A stretch of 62,423 nt of DNA from the NCBI GenBank assembly GCA_023150895.1, contig JAKLJY010000038.1, forward strand, positions 1 to 62,423, given 5' to 3'. A program made the position numbers and the translations under genes. The DNA comes from Myxococcota bacterium (lineage in GTDB: Bacteria; Myxococcota_A; Bradymonadia; UBA7976; UBA1532). The first letter of the stretch is position 1, and the number at the start of each line of letters is the position of its first letter. The notes under the pieces were generated by a model. It was not told the DNA's origin. It was given only the letters and a program-made list of their open reading frames with translations, and made no database searches. This document shows, in pieces, positions 29,343-37,606 of the stretch.

Positions 29343-29703
29343 GCAGGGCGGCGATCGCGACGTAGTACGCGAGCGTGCGCACGCCGATCAGGCCGGCCAG
29401 GTAGAAGACGGCGTGGGCCACGCGAGCGCCGAGGAAGACCTGGCAGGCCAGCGCGCTGACGTCGTCGGCCCGGCCGGCGAGGTGGACCACGACGACCGCC
29501 GCGGCGAACAGCGGCCAGTTCTCCGCATGATTGGCGGCGGCGCGCTGGGCGCGACCGATCCAGGCGGGGAACTCCGGGTGGTGTTCCCGGTTGCCGAGCC
29601 CCCACGCGACCCCCGCCGCGCGCAGACGCCCGCCGGAGGGTATGTAGATCAGCACGAGCCCCCACAGCGTGAAGAGGACGAGCATCCAGAGGTCCGTGGT
29701 CAT
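29314..29703 (-). CDS. MAPEG family membrane protein
   Basis: 129 residues with four predicted membrane helices. The MAPEG hallmark is visible: RAQRAAANHAENWPLFAAAVVV, matching the R-x2-RA-x2-N-x2-E-x2-P helix that binds glutathione in eukaryotic members. Bacterial homologues are inner-membrane proteins with glutathione-transferase-like or unknown activity. The ATG overlaps the stop of the upstream acyl-CoA dehydrogenase gene (ATGA), showing coupling, and suggests a shared role in handling lipid or electrophile damage. Its 3' end overlaps the convergent Rrf2 gene. Confidence 0.88.
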   Translation of the reverse strand: MTTDLWMLVLFTLWGLVLIYIPSGGRLRAAGVAWGLGNREHHPEFPAWIGRAQRAAANHAENWPLFAAAVVVVHLAGRADDVSALACQVFLGARVAHAVFYLAGLIGVRTLAYYVAIAALLTVYSRLLP

Positions 29704-31316
29704 CGGGCGACCGCCGCCGCCGAGCTGGCGCCCGCGGCCGACTCGACGGCCTCCCAGCAGGCGGTCTGCCACGTCACCATGGTCCGGTCGATCAGATCGC
29801 GCAGTGCCAGGGAGGCCTCGTCCGGAGGCAGCGAGAGCACCCGGTCGAACGCTTCCCGGTCAGCAGCGAGGCGCGCCCGGGTCTCCGGCTGGCGCGCGAG
29901 GGTCTCGAGGTGCCGGAAGTAGGCCTCGTGAAGCCGGAACTTGTGGAGATCCTTGAGCACTTGCATCGTCAGGACGTTGTGCGTGCCCTCCCAGGACTCC
30001 AGCACGATGCAGTCTCGCCAGAGCCGCGGCAGCACGGAGAAGTCCTCGATGGCACCATTGCCGCCGAGCACCTCGATGGCTTCGTGGACCGCGGCCGTCG
30101 ACCGCACGGAGGTCCAGTACTTGTTCATGTTGACCACGAGCCGGAACACATCCCGCTCGTCGGCGCTCGCCGTGCCGAGCGCCATGCGATCGACGAGGGC
30201 GACGAGCTCGAAGGTGCCGGCCACGGCGAGCCGCCGCTCGCGGGCGAGGAAACGCAAGGACCGCTGCACCAGGGGGAATCGGTCGATCGGGCCACCGAAC
30301 GCCTGGCGATGGCGCGCATAGGTGGTCGCCTCGATCTCGGCCCGGCGCATGATGCCGCAGGCCGCCACGGCGTTGTAGAGGCGGCTCGTGTTCAGGACGA
30401 TGTCGACGACTGCCTTGAACCCCCCCTCGACGGCGCCGACGGGCCAGGCCAGGGCGTCCACGAAGTCCGCCTCGCCGCTCGCCATGCTGCGCGTGCCGAG
30501 TTTGTATTTCAGCCGGCGGACGTACACGCCGTTGGGGCTGCCGTCGGGCCGCAGGCGCGGCACGACGAAGGCGCCGAGGCCGGCGGTGCCCGCCGGTGCC
30601 CCCGCGGGCCGGGCCGTCACGAGGTAGAGATCGGCGTCGATGACGGAACAGAACCACTTTTCACCGGAGATCGCCCAGCCCTCGGGGGTCTCGCGCGCGG
30701 TGACCACGTTCGTCCCGACGTCCGAGCCCCCCTGGATTTCGGTCAGGAACTGTGCGCCGTGGAAGTGTTCGGGGGCGTTGCGGTCGAGATGGAACAGACC
30801 CGGCAGAAGCCGGGCCTTGAGCTCGTCGTCGGCGCGGGCCTGCAGGATCTTTACGAGCCCCGCAGTGCAGGCGAGCGGGCAGAGGTGCCCCCCCTCGCCG
30901 TGGTGACCCACCAGGTAGGCGTAGGCCATCTGGATGCGATCGTGGCCGGGCTCGGCGTACCGACCGATGACACCGGTGCGATAGATGCGCCGTCCGATCT
31001 CGGCATAGCTCGGATGAAAGACGACGGCCTCGGTGCGGTGACCGAGCCCATCCCACCGGCGAAGGACCGGCAGGTTCTCGTCGCGGTTGTTCTCCCGCAC
31101 GAGCGCGTCGATCTCGGTTGCGCTCTCGGCGCCGAACGCCGCGAGGTCGTCGTGCGCGTCCGCAAACGCGCGTGTCCCGAGGTGGTGCCGAAGCACGCGC
31201 TGAAGGTCGACGTCGGAGGTGAAGTGATTGGCGGCCTTGTCGAGCTCCCAGGCACGCAGTGCGCGGCGGGTCGACTCGGGGTTCGGTGCGGGGGCGGGGC
31301 GGTCGTGTGCGCTCAT
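29700..31316 (-). CDS. AidB-like acyl-CoA dehydrogenase family protein
   Basis: 538 residues, the length of the AidB subgroup rather than of the roughly 380-aa fatty-acid enzymes. FAD/acyl-CoA dehydrogenase signatures are FLTEIQGGSDVGTNV and GEKWFCSVIDADLYLVTARP, and a KYKLGTRSMASGEADF segment is characteristic of AidB, as is the C-terminal LGGNGAIEDFSVLPRLWRD. E. coli AidB is induced by alkylation damage and binds DNA; whether this protein does so cannot be told. Start ATG at MSAHDR; upstream codons are non-coding. It follows an Hsp20 gene by 43 bp and is coupled to the MAPEG gene. Confidence 0.9.
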   Translation of the reverse strand: MSAHDRPAPAPNPESTRRALRAWELDKAANHFTSDVDLQRVLRHHLGTRAFADAHDDLAAFGAESATEIDALVRENNRDENLPVLRRWDGLGHRTEAVVFHPSYAEIGRRIYRTGVIGRYAEPGHDRIQMAYAYLVGHHGEGGHLCPLACTAGLVKILQARADDELKARLLPGLFHLDRNAPEHFHGAQFLTEIQGGSDVGTNVVTARETPEGWAISGEKWFCSVIDADLYLVTARPAGAPAGTAGLGAFVVPRLRPDGSPNGVYVRRLKYKLGTRSMASGEADFVDALAWPVGAVEGGFKAVVDIVLNTSRLYNAVAACGIMRRAEIEATTYARHRQAFGGPIDRFPLVQRSLRFLARERRLAVAGTFELVALVDRMALGTASADERDVFRLVVNMNKYWTSVRSTAAVHEAIEVLGGNGAIEDFSVLPRLWRDCIVLESWEGTHNVLTMQVLKDLHKFRLHEAYFRHLETLARQPETRARLAADREAFDRVLSLPPDEASLALRDLIDRTMVTWQTACWEAVESAAGASSAAAVAR

Positions 31317-31359
31317 GGTGCGGCAGCGTACCGCGCCGGCCGCCCCGGTCAAGACCGGG

Positions 31360-31737
31360 TCACCCGACCGTGACCGGGATCTGTCGCGGTCTGACCGCCG
31401 CCGATTTCGGCAGCCGCAGATGCAGCACGCCACGCTCGAGGGCGGCCGTCACCTTCTCTGCGTCGAAGACCGGCGCGACGGTGAAGACCCGGCGGTACGT
31501 CAGCGTGGTGTCCCCCATCGGGCGCGTCGCCTCGAGCGTCAGGCGCTCCGGCTCGAACTGAATGTTCACGCCGTCCCGCGCGACGCCCGGCAGATCGGCG
31601 AGCAGGAGGAGCTCGTGTTCGTTCTCGTAGATGTCCACGGCGGGCGCGATGGCGCGCGCCGGGCGGGTCTGTTCGGTGCGGGCCGCTTCGTTGCCACGGT
31701 CCGATGCGGGGAGGTTCTCTCGAGTTCGGGTTGCCAT
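31360..31737 (-). CDS. Hsp20/alpha-crystallin small heat-shock protein (copy 1)
   Basis: 125 residues. The alpha-crystallin domain spans roughly residues 30-125, with PAVDIYENEHELLLLADLPGV at its start and GVLHLRLPKSAAVRPRQIPV at its end (GVLxLxLPK motif). Such proteins are ATP-independent holdases in the cytoplasm. The C-terminal IxI anchor is short (IPVTV). A disordered N-terminus precedes the domain. Start at MATRTREN with GGAG ten bases upstream. It shares its strand with the other Hsp20 gene, separated by a 250-bp spacer that contains the 192-bp quasi-palindrome; the AidB-like gene follows. Confidence 0.92.
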   Translation of the reverse strand: MATRTRENLPASDRGNEAARTEQTRPARAIAPAVDIYENEHELLLLADLPGVARDGVNIQFEPERLTLEATRPMGDTTLTYRRVFTVAPVFDAEKVTAALERGVLHLRLPKSAAVRPRQIPVTVG

Positions 31738-31800
31738 GATGTGTTTCTCCATGTGTTCGGGGTGATGCGTTTCGTGAGAAGGGCCAAGCGCGCGAGCCCG

Positions 31801-31992
31801 GCTCAGAGGGTCGGCGCGAATTGGACGCCGAAGCGAGCAGCACGATGGGCCCGACAGGCAAGGAGTGGGGGTGCACGACATCTGGGTGCTGTACCCGGGG
31901 TACAGCCCCAGATGTTGGGGGCCCCACGACGCCGCAAGTCGGGATTCAGCGGGCTGCGGAGCCGGCGGACAATTTCCGCCGACCCTCTCAGC
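31801..31992. repeat. 192-bp quasi-palindrome between the two hsp20 genes
   Basis: The outer 23-base ends (31801-31823 and 31970-31992) are inverted copies with 20 matches, sharing GAGAGGGTCGG or one-base variants of it. The centre is a strong hairpin: CATCTGGG-T-GCTGTACCC (31879-31896) pairs with GGGTACAGCCCCAGATG (31898-31914) with one bulged T. The two centres coincide, so the whole segment is symmetric around 31897; the region between end and core is only weakly complementary. Its right end includes the stop codon of Hsp20 copy 2. No transposase and no T-run. It may be a MITE-like element or an RNA processing/attenuation hairpin. Confidence 0.65.
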
Positions 31993-32425
31993 CGGCCGTG
32001 ATCGTCACCCGGCGGGGCTGCGCGTCGGCCGCTTTGGCGAGACGCACGGTCAGCACGCCGTCGGTCAGCGTCGCTCGCACGCGCTCGGGATCGATCCGGC
32101 AAGGCAGGGCGAAGCTGCGCGTGGCCTGAAAGCCGGCGCGCTCCTGACGGTGCGGCTTGTAGCCCTCGGGCGCCGCCACGACGCGCTTGACCCCGAGCGT
32201 CAGCACGTCCTGATTCAGCGTAAGCTGCAGGTCGGTCTCGGCGACGCCCGGCAGATCGGCCGTCATCTCCACGGCGTCGCCCCGGTCCACGAACGCGGGC
32301 GCCACGGGGCGGCTCGGCCGCCACTCGCGATCGAGCTCGTCGAACACACGGTCGAGCCGGCGTCGGAAGTCTTCCATCGGACCGAAACCGGCGAAGGGTT
32401 CGTAGTCGTCCCAGCGGAACAGCAT
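31988..32425 (-). CDS. Hsp20/alpha-crystallin small heat-shock protein (copy 2)
   Basis: 145 residues. The N-terminal MLFRWDDYEPFAGFGPMEDFRR-type leader is typical of bacterial class A Hsp20. The alpha-crystallin domain follows (ADLPGVAETDLQLTLNQDVL; GVLTVRLAKAADAQPRRVTI), ending with the IxI-like TITAG. The ATG has AGGAGA eight bases upstream. It is probably the promoter-proximal gene of the hsp20-hsp20-aidB-MAPEG set. It differs clearly in sequence from copy 1, so the duplication is not recent. Confidence 0.93.
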   Translation of the reverse strand: MLFRWDDYEPFAGFGPMEDFRRRLDRVFDELDREWRPSRPVAPAFVDRGDAVEMTADLPGVAETDLQLTLNQDVLTLGVKRVVAAPEGYKPHRQERAGFQATRSFALPCRIDPERVRATLTDGVLTVRLAKAADAQPRRVTITAG

Positions 32426-32644
32426 GACAGATCTCCTGTGCAGTGGAGGGTGCGCGCACGTTCGGACGACGAGCCGATACATGACCGCTCGACTCGACGC
32501 AGAGCGGGGCGCGCAGGGGTTTCGTTGGCCTCGGGGCCACCACCGCGGGCGCCCCGTCTCGACTGACGGAGAGGTAATCACGCCCCCGGAGGCGTCAAGC
32601 CCGGGTCGAAAAAAGCAGTGGCGGGCGGGCGACGCGGCCGTCGG
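32426..32644. other. Non-coding region upstream of Hsp20 copy 2
   Basis: No gene is supported in this 219-bp stretch. On the minus strand, the promoter direction for Hsp20, a CTTGACG box (around 32593-32599) could serve as a -35 element, but no convincing -10 or heat-shock CCCCAT box follows. A T6 run on the minus strand (32609-32614) lies downstream of a 5-bp hairpin close to the end of the Cys-rich lipoprotein gene; the 15-base gap between them makes a terminator doubtful. Confidence 0.4.
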
Positions 32645-34168
32645 TCAGCGACAGAACCCCAGTTCGGCACGGACGTCGTCGTACGGATCGCGGGTATCCC
32701 GGTCATCGAGCACGTATGTCCCGACCTCACAGGTCGTGCCCGCCGCGCAGTCGCCGTCGGCGAAACACAGGCCGAGGCATCGCCCCTCGGCGCACGCCCC
32801 GAGCTGGCATGCCGCGTCGGCGTCACAGGGCTCACCTGCCCCTCCGGGCCCCTCCGCCGTCTGGCAACGCGTCTCGAAGCGATCGCCCTCGGCGGCGCGC
32901 CGCGGCGCGCAGGTCTCCCCGGCCGGGCAGCGGCGCTGCCCGTCGCACGGCGCGTCCGAGCCGCTGTCGAGCGCACAGTAGGGCAGGCCGCTCAACACAT
33001 CGTCGGCGACGAGCGCGGTGCCACCGTCGTCGATGAAGAAGATCCCGGCGTCGTAACACCGCCGCCCGGCCGGACACTCGGCGTCATCGGCGCACGGGCC
33101 GAAGCACGTGCCGTCGCCGAGGCAGATGCCCGTGCGGCAAGCCGAATCGTCGGCACAGGGCGCCCCCGAGCCCCCCGGCCCCGCGTCCGCAGGTGCCGGC
33201 AGGCACGCCAGGGTGAAGCCGCGGGGCGCGTCCGGCCGCGGCAACAGCGTGCAGACGTCGCCCGCACCGCAATCCGAGGGCGAGTCGCAGGCCTGAATCT
33301 GGCGCAGACACACCCGGAAGCGGTTCTCCGTCTCGCCGACGTTCAGGCGCGTCCAGGCGCAGGCCGAGCCCGGCGCGCAATCCGAGTCGTCGCGACACAG
33401 ACCCAGGCACGTCGACCCGTAGAAGCAAGCGTCACTCGCGCACTCGGCGTCGGCCTCGCAGGCCGCCCCGGCCCGACCCGGCCCCACGGTCGGCTCGCAC
33501 GTCGAGCCGAAGACCTCGCTGCCGGGGGCGACATACAGCCGGCAGTACGTACCCGCCGGGCAGTCGGCGTCGCGTCCGCAGCTCAGGTTGAGGTCGGCCG
33601 GGAGACAGATGCGATCGAGGGAATGGCACTGCAGGCCGGGACGGCAATCGGTGCTGCGACAGCCGGGCCGGCAGAGGAAGTCATTGTCGCAGTACCAGGC
33701 GGGCGGGCAATCCGTCGCGCGGACACAGGGGAGGTCGTCCTGCGCGTCGCAATTGCTGTCGAAACCATCCCCCGGCGTCTCGACGGCGTTCGGCGAGCGG
33801 CGCGGATCCTCGTCGTCGCAGTCTTCGGGCGGCGAGACGCCATCCCCGTCGCGGTCGAGGGGGTCGACGACGGACGCGTCGGTGTCGACGGGGGGGCGAG
33901 CGCCACCGCCCCCTGCGCCGCCCGCGGTCGCGTCCCCCCCCGAGGGGCCGCCGTCGCCGACGGACGGACGGGCGTCCCCACCGGGGCCCGCGTCCACACC
34001 GGGCGTCGGGCCGATTCGAGCGGCGTCGCCACTCGGCGTGACCACGTAGCCGGCGAGACCGGCGTCCTCCCGGGCGAGCTCCCCACCGGCGCACGCGGCG
34101 AGCACCACCGCGATCACCCCGCCGGGGACGAACGCCCCCCGTCGGCGCGCGGCGCTTCGCGCGCTCAC
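32645..34168 (-). CDS. Cys-rich lipoprotein with a MopE-like metal-binding motif
   Basis: 507 residues. The signal peptide ends in LAAC. A Gly/Asp/Pro-rich linker runs to about residue 95, followed by DRDGDGVSPPEDCDDEDPRR and a VETPGDGFDSNCD stretch, the putative metal-binding motif named after MopE of methanotrophs. The remainder contains roughly ten CxxDxDCxxG-type units (for example CRDDSDCAPGSAC, CADDAECPAGRRC), as in the Dickkopf-like Cys-rich surface proteins of myxobacteria, probably disulfide-bonded outside the cell. The GTG start overlaps the stop of the GTPase gene (GTGA) with GGAGGG upstream, so the two are coupled. Ligand or partner unknown. Confidence 0.85.
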   Translation of the reverse strand: MSARSAARRRGAFVPGGVIAVVLAACAGGELAREDAGLAGYVVTPSGDAARIGPTPGVDAGPGGDARPSVGDGGPSGGDATAGGAGGGGARPPVDTDASVVDPLDRDGDGVSPPEDCDDEDPRRSPNAVETPGDGFDSNCDAQDDLPCVRATDCPPAWYCDNDFLCRPGCRSTDCRPGLQCHSLDRICLPADLNLSCGRDADCPAGTYCRLYVAPGSEVFGSTCEPTVGPGRAGAACEADAECASDACFYGSTCLGLCRDDSDCAPGSACAWTRLNVGETENRFRVCLRQIQACDSPSDCGAGDVCTLLPRPDAPRGFTLACLPAPADAGPGGSGAPCADDSACRTGICLGDGTCFGPCADDAECPAGRRCYDAGIFFIDDGGTALVADDVLSGLPYCALDSGSDAPCDGQRRCPAGETCAPRRAAEGDRFETRCQTAEGPGGAGEPCDADAACQLGACAEGRCLGLCFADGDCAAGTTCEVGTYVLDDRDTRDPYDDVRAELGFCR

Positions 34169-37100
34169 GCGCCCCCCTCCTCGCGCAGGTTCACGGCCCG
34201 CAGCGGCTCCCGCAGGGCCTTCGTGAGCTCGAGCGCGGCCGCCCGCAGCTCGGCGAGTGACTCCTCGGCAAACCCGGAGATCCCCTCGAAGAGGGGCTCC
34301 GCGAGATCGTCGAGCCGGATGGGTCGGGCGGCGTCGAGCCGGAGCGCCCGCGTTCGGAGCGCGTGCGCGAGCTGCGCCGGGGTGGGGTCGAAGCCGTCGT
34401 CCTTGAACAGCAGATCGAGGGGGGACTGGTCGACCCAGCCTTCGAGGTACGCCTGGTGCCGACCGAACGTCTGTTCGAGCAACACCTGGCGGAACCCGTC
34501 GAGGATGCCCCGCAGTCCCAGAATCCGCTGGGACTGCGGCGAGTCCTCCGCGGTGGGGAAAACGGCCTCGAGCTGATCGAGGTAGCCGTCCGTCAGCGTC
34601 TCGAGACGCGCGTCGACCGTCTCTCTGACCCGGTCGACCGCGTCCCCGACCGCGGCCTCGACCCGCGCCCGGATGGCCCGGACGACGTGGGCGCGCCCGG
34701 TCTGCCCGCGGTTCTCGCGCAGAATCTCGGCGAGATCCCGGCTCGCCTGCTCGACCGCCGCCGCGATCGCACCCTGCAGACGCGGCGGGGTGTCCTCTTC
34801 GATCTCCGCCCGGACCCGGGCCCGATCGAGGGCGACGCCCTCGATCAGCGCCATGAGCGCCGTCGCGCGGTCGGCGAGCAGGGCGTGACGATCTTCGACC
34901 TGTCCGACCACCTGGGCGAGCAACGTGCGCGCCCGACCGCGCCCGGCGCGGGCCTTGATCCAGGCCGAGCGCAGGAAGAACTGCCGCTTCAGGACCCGGT
35001 GCAGACGGGCGATGCCGGCCCGACGCAGCTCCTCGACGTTCTTCGTGCGCAGCCCGTGCAGCGCCACCTTCGCGCTCACGGGCAGGACGTCCTCCACCGC
35101 GGCGCCGAGCGTCATGCGGGCGCGATTCACGGCGGCCTCGACCTGGGTCGGGTCGTGCCCCTCGACCCGGGAGACGATCGCGATCGCATCCATCGGCCGC
35201 TCCGCGAGCCATCGTGCGGCGTCTTTCCAGTGGTGCGGCGGCTGGTCGACGCCCACGAGCCAGATGATCGCGTCGGCGTCGGCGAGCAGCGGGTCGTCGC
35301 GACGCTCGAGCGAGGCCTCCGGCACGTCGAGGATACTGGCCTTGGTGAGCTCTTCGATGGGGTAGAGGATCTCGACGAGCTGCACGACCTCGGGCGTCAG
35401 CTCGGCGGCATTCGCCGCGAGGAAACCGGTCAGATCCTGGAAGCGGACCGTTTCGATCCGGCCATCGCGATACAGGATACGCCCGACCGGGTGCCGCCCG
35501 TACCGCAGCAGGTGCGCCGCGCTGGTGGCGGGGGGGATGACCTCACGCCCGATGAGCGCGTTGACGAACGACGTCTTGCCGGCGCCCCGAGGCCCCAGAA
35601 TGGCGAGGACCATCGGCTGATCGAGATCCTCGATCAGGCGCTCGAGATCGACCGCGACGCCGATCAGCGAGGCGTCGCCGGAGACCACGCGATGCAGCCG
35701 CCGCAGGATCTCGCGCAGATCGGAGACCTCGCGCTCGCCGACGTGGGTGAGAATCGAGACGGCCTCGCCGCCCCCCTGTTGGGACTCGACACCGTCGTCG
35801 TCCCCCGCGATGGACGCCGGCAGGGTCGACGCGGCCTGCACTTCGGCGGGCGTGGCCACGGCAATGGCCGGCAGCGAGCCGGTGCCGGTCCGGGGCGGCG
35901 GGGCGTCGCCGGGCGGGACGCGCCCGTTCGGAAGGCCCGCACCACCGCCTGGCGCGTTGGCGGGCGTGCCCGGTGCCGTCAGGCGGGTGGCGGCCATCCC
36001 CCGGGCGGGCGTCGGGGCGCCCACGACCGACATGCCCCCGGACGGGGTCAGCCGCGCCATGGCGGGCATGCCGTGGATGGGGGTGGCGCCGGGCGCGCGA
36101 TCGGGCGAGAGGAGCGCGTTCACCGCGACCTCGACGATGGGCTGTATGGGCCCGGTCACCCGTCGCCCGATCACCCGGTTGTCGTCCCACGCGTCGCGCG
36201 CCGCCGGGGGCCTCGGCTCCATCCCCGGCGTCGCCTGCGGCGAGAGCGGGCGCACATCCGGCTCGGCGAGGCGGACGCGCAGGAGCGCGAGGGCGTCCGT
36301 CGTCGGATTGCCGACGAGCTCGTAGGCCCAGCCGACGAGCCGCTGCGCGAGGGTATCCCGCTCCCGGTGGCGCAGGACCTGAACGAAGAGATCAGCCGCC
36401 TGCCGCGGTCGCCCGAGGGCGAACTGCGCGCAGCCGAGGGCCAGAATGACGTCGGGCGGGGTCCGCTCGCCGTTCATCCGGGGCGTCAGCTCCGAGAGGA
36501 CGGCGGCGGCCTCCCCGCGAAGCACGCGGGCCACCGCGCGCGCGGCCACGGCCTCGGCATCGTCCGGCACCAGCACGAGCAGGCGCTCGGCGTAGAGGGC
36601 CGAGTCGTCGAAACGCCGAAGCTCGCGGCAGGCCCAGATGCCAATCCGCAACGCTTCGGGCTCCGCCGGCTCGAGCGTCGCCGCCATGTTCGCGGAGTTC
36701 TCGGCCGCCGCGGCGTTGCCCATTCGCGCCTGCAAACGGGCGTGAAGGAGGTGGAGCCAGCCCAGATCCGGCGCGGCGGCCAACGCGCGCAGCAAGTACC
36801 CCTGCGCTTCCCCGAGCCGCCCCTCGAACTGCAACGCTTCGGCCATCCCGGCCAACGCCCCCGTCGACTCGCCATTTCGGCGGAGAACGTCCTCGAAGAT
36901 GCTCTGCGCCTCACCGGGGCGATGAAGCCGGAGCAGCGAGCCCCCGAGCGCGACGGCGGCCGCCTCGTGCCCGGCGTCGCCGGCCAGCACGGCGCGCAGG
37001 GCCTCCACGGCCTCACCGTGGCGATCCTGGCGGCGCAGCGTATCCGCGAGCGCCGAGAGCAGGTCCGCGTCCCGGGGGGCGAGCTCCAGGCCCCGGCGGG

Positions 37101-37536
37101 AGAGCGCCTCGGCACGATCCAGCTTGCCTTGCTGATTGTAACACCGCGCCAGGGCCGCAATGGCGCCCACGTGCTCCGCCCGCGCTTGCAGGACCCGCCT
37201 GAGCGCGTCCGAGGCCGCTTCGTAGTCCTGCATGACCTCGAGGACCAGCGCCCGCGCGAGGTGGGCCATCCACAGACCGGGCGCCCGCACGACCGCGGCG
37301 TCGAGGGCCGGCCCCGCCCGGTAGACGTCCGCCCGGGCGAGGTGGGCGACGCCGAGCAGGTAGGCGAGCACCGGGTCCGGATCGGCCGCGTAGGCGCCTT
37401 CCAGGCTGCGCGCGGCCTCGTCGGGTCTCCCGGCCTCCAGCGCGCGCAGGGCGGACTGCGCGAGCGCGGAGAGCGCCGGCGGGACCTCGACCCCCTCGAG
37501 CAGGGGCCCGAGCTGATGCAGGGCGGGGGTGGTCAT
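34165..37536 (-). CDS. TPR-dynamin-like GTPase fusion protein, 1123 aa
   Basis: Residues 1 to about 430 are TPR repeats (for example ALAYLLGVAHLARA, LDRAEALSRRGLELAPRDAD). A Pro/Gly/Thr-rich linker runs to about 600. Then comes a dynamin-family GTPase: Walker A GPRGAGKTS (649-657), a switch-like ASILDVPEAS segment (the DxPG position) and IAIVSRVEG in place of the N/TKxD motif, so base recognition is degenerate. A long helical C-terminus (to 1123) resembles the stalk of bacterial dynamin-like proteins. No membrane helix is evident. Start chosen at MTTPALHQ because the 14 preceding codons have unusually low GC in third positions. It is coupled to the Cys-rich lipoprotein; a membrane-remodelling role is inference. 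Confidence 0.85.
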   Translation of the reverse strand: MTTPALHQLGPLLEGVEVPPALSALAQSALRALEAGRPDEAARSLEGAYAADPDPVLAYLLGVAHLARADVYRAGPALDAAVVRAPGLWMAHLARALVLEVMQDYEAASDALRRVLQARAEHVGAIAALARCYNQQGKLDRAEALSRRGLELAPRDADLLSALADTLRRQDRHGEAVEALRAVLAGDAGHEAAAVALGGSLLRLHRPGEAQSIFEDVLRRNGESTGALAGMAEALQFEGRLGEAQGYLLRALAAAPDLGWLHLLHARLQARMGNAAAAENSANMAATLEPAEPEALRIGIWACRELRRFDDSALYAERLLVLVPDDAEAVAARAVARVLRGEAAAVLSELTPRMNGERTPPDVILALGCAQFALGRPRQAADLFVQVLRHRERDTLAQRLVGWAYELVGNPTTDALALLRVRLAEPDVRPLSPQATPGMEPRPPAARDAWDDNRVIGRRVTGPIQPIVEVAVNALLSPDRAPGATPIHGMPAMARLTPSGGMSVVGAPTPARGMAATRLTAPGTPANAPGGGAGLPNGRVPPGDAPPPRTGTGSLPAIAVATPAEVQAASTLPASIAGDDDGVESQQGGGEAVSILTHVGEREVSDLREILRRLHRVVSGDASLIGVAVDLERLIEDLDQPMVLAILGPRGAGKTSFVNALIGREVIPPATSAAHLLRYGRHPVGRILYRDGRIETVRFQDLTGFLAANAAELTPEVVQLVEILYPIEELTKASILDVPEASLERRDDPLLADADAIIWLVGVDQPPHHWKDAARWLAERPMDAIAIVSRVEGHDPTQVEAAVNRARMTLGAAVEDVLPVSAKVALHGLRTKNVEELRRAGIARLHRVLKRQFFLRSAWIKARAGRGRARTLLAQVVGQVEDRHALLADRATALMALIEGVALDRARVRAEIEEDTPPRLQGAIAAAVEQASRDLAEILRENRGQTGRAHVVRAIRARVEAAVGDAVDRVRETVDARLETLTDGYLDQLEAVFPTAEDSPQSQRILGLRGILDGFRQVLLEQTFGRHQAYLEGWVDQSPLDLLFKDDGFDPTPAQLAHALRTRALRLDAARPIRLDDLAEPLFEGISGFAEESLAELRAAALELTKALREPLRAVNLREEGGA

Positions 37537-37606
37537 CGGCGAGCGCTTGCCTCGATCGATTGAACTCGAAGCGTCCATCGTAGTCGCGCGCCGGGCGGGG
37601 GGTCAA

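Noticed and set aside
29910-31373. 487-codon + strand frame opposite the AidB-like gene
   Set aside because: No motif; the opposite strand carries all acyl-CoA dehydrogenase signatures.
32600-32645. Rho-independent terminator after the Cys-rich lipoprotein gene
   Set aside because: The hairpin has only five base pairs and is separated from the T-run by about 15 bases.
34363-37563. 1066-codon + strand frame opposite the TPR-GTPase gene
   Set aside because: Shadow of the real gene; lacks motifs and ribosome site.
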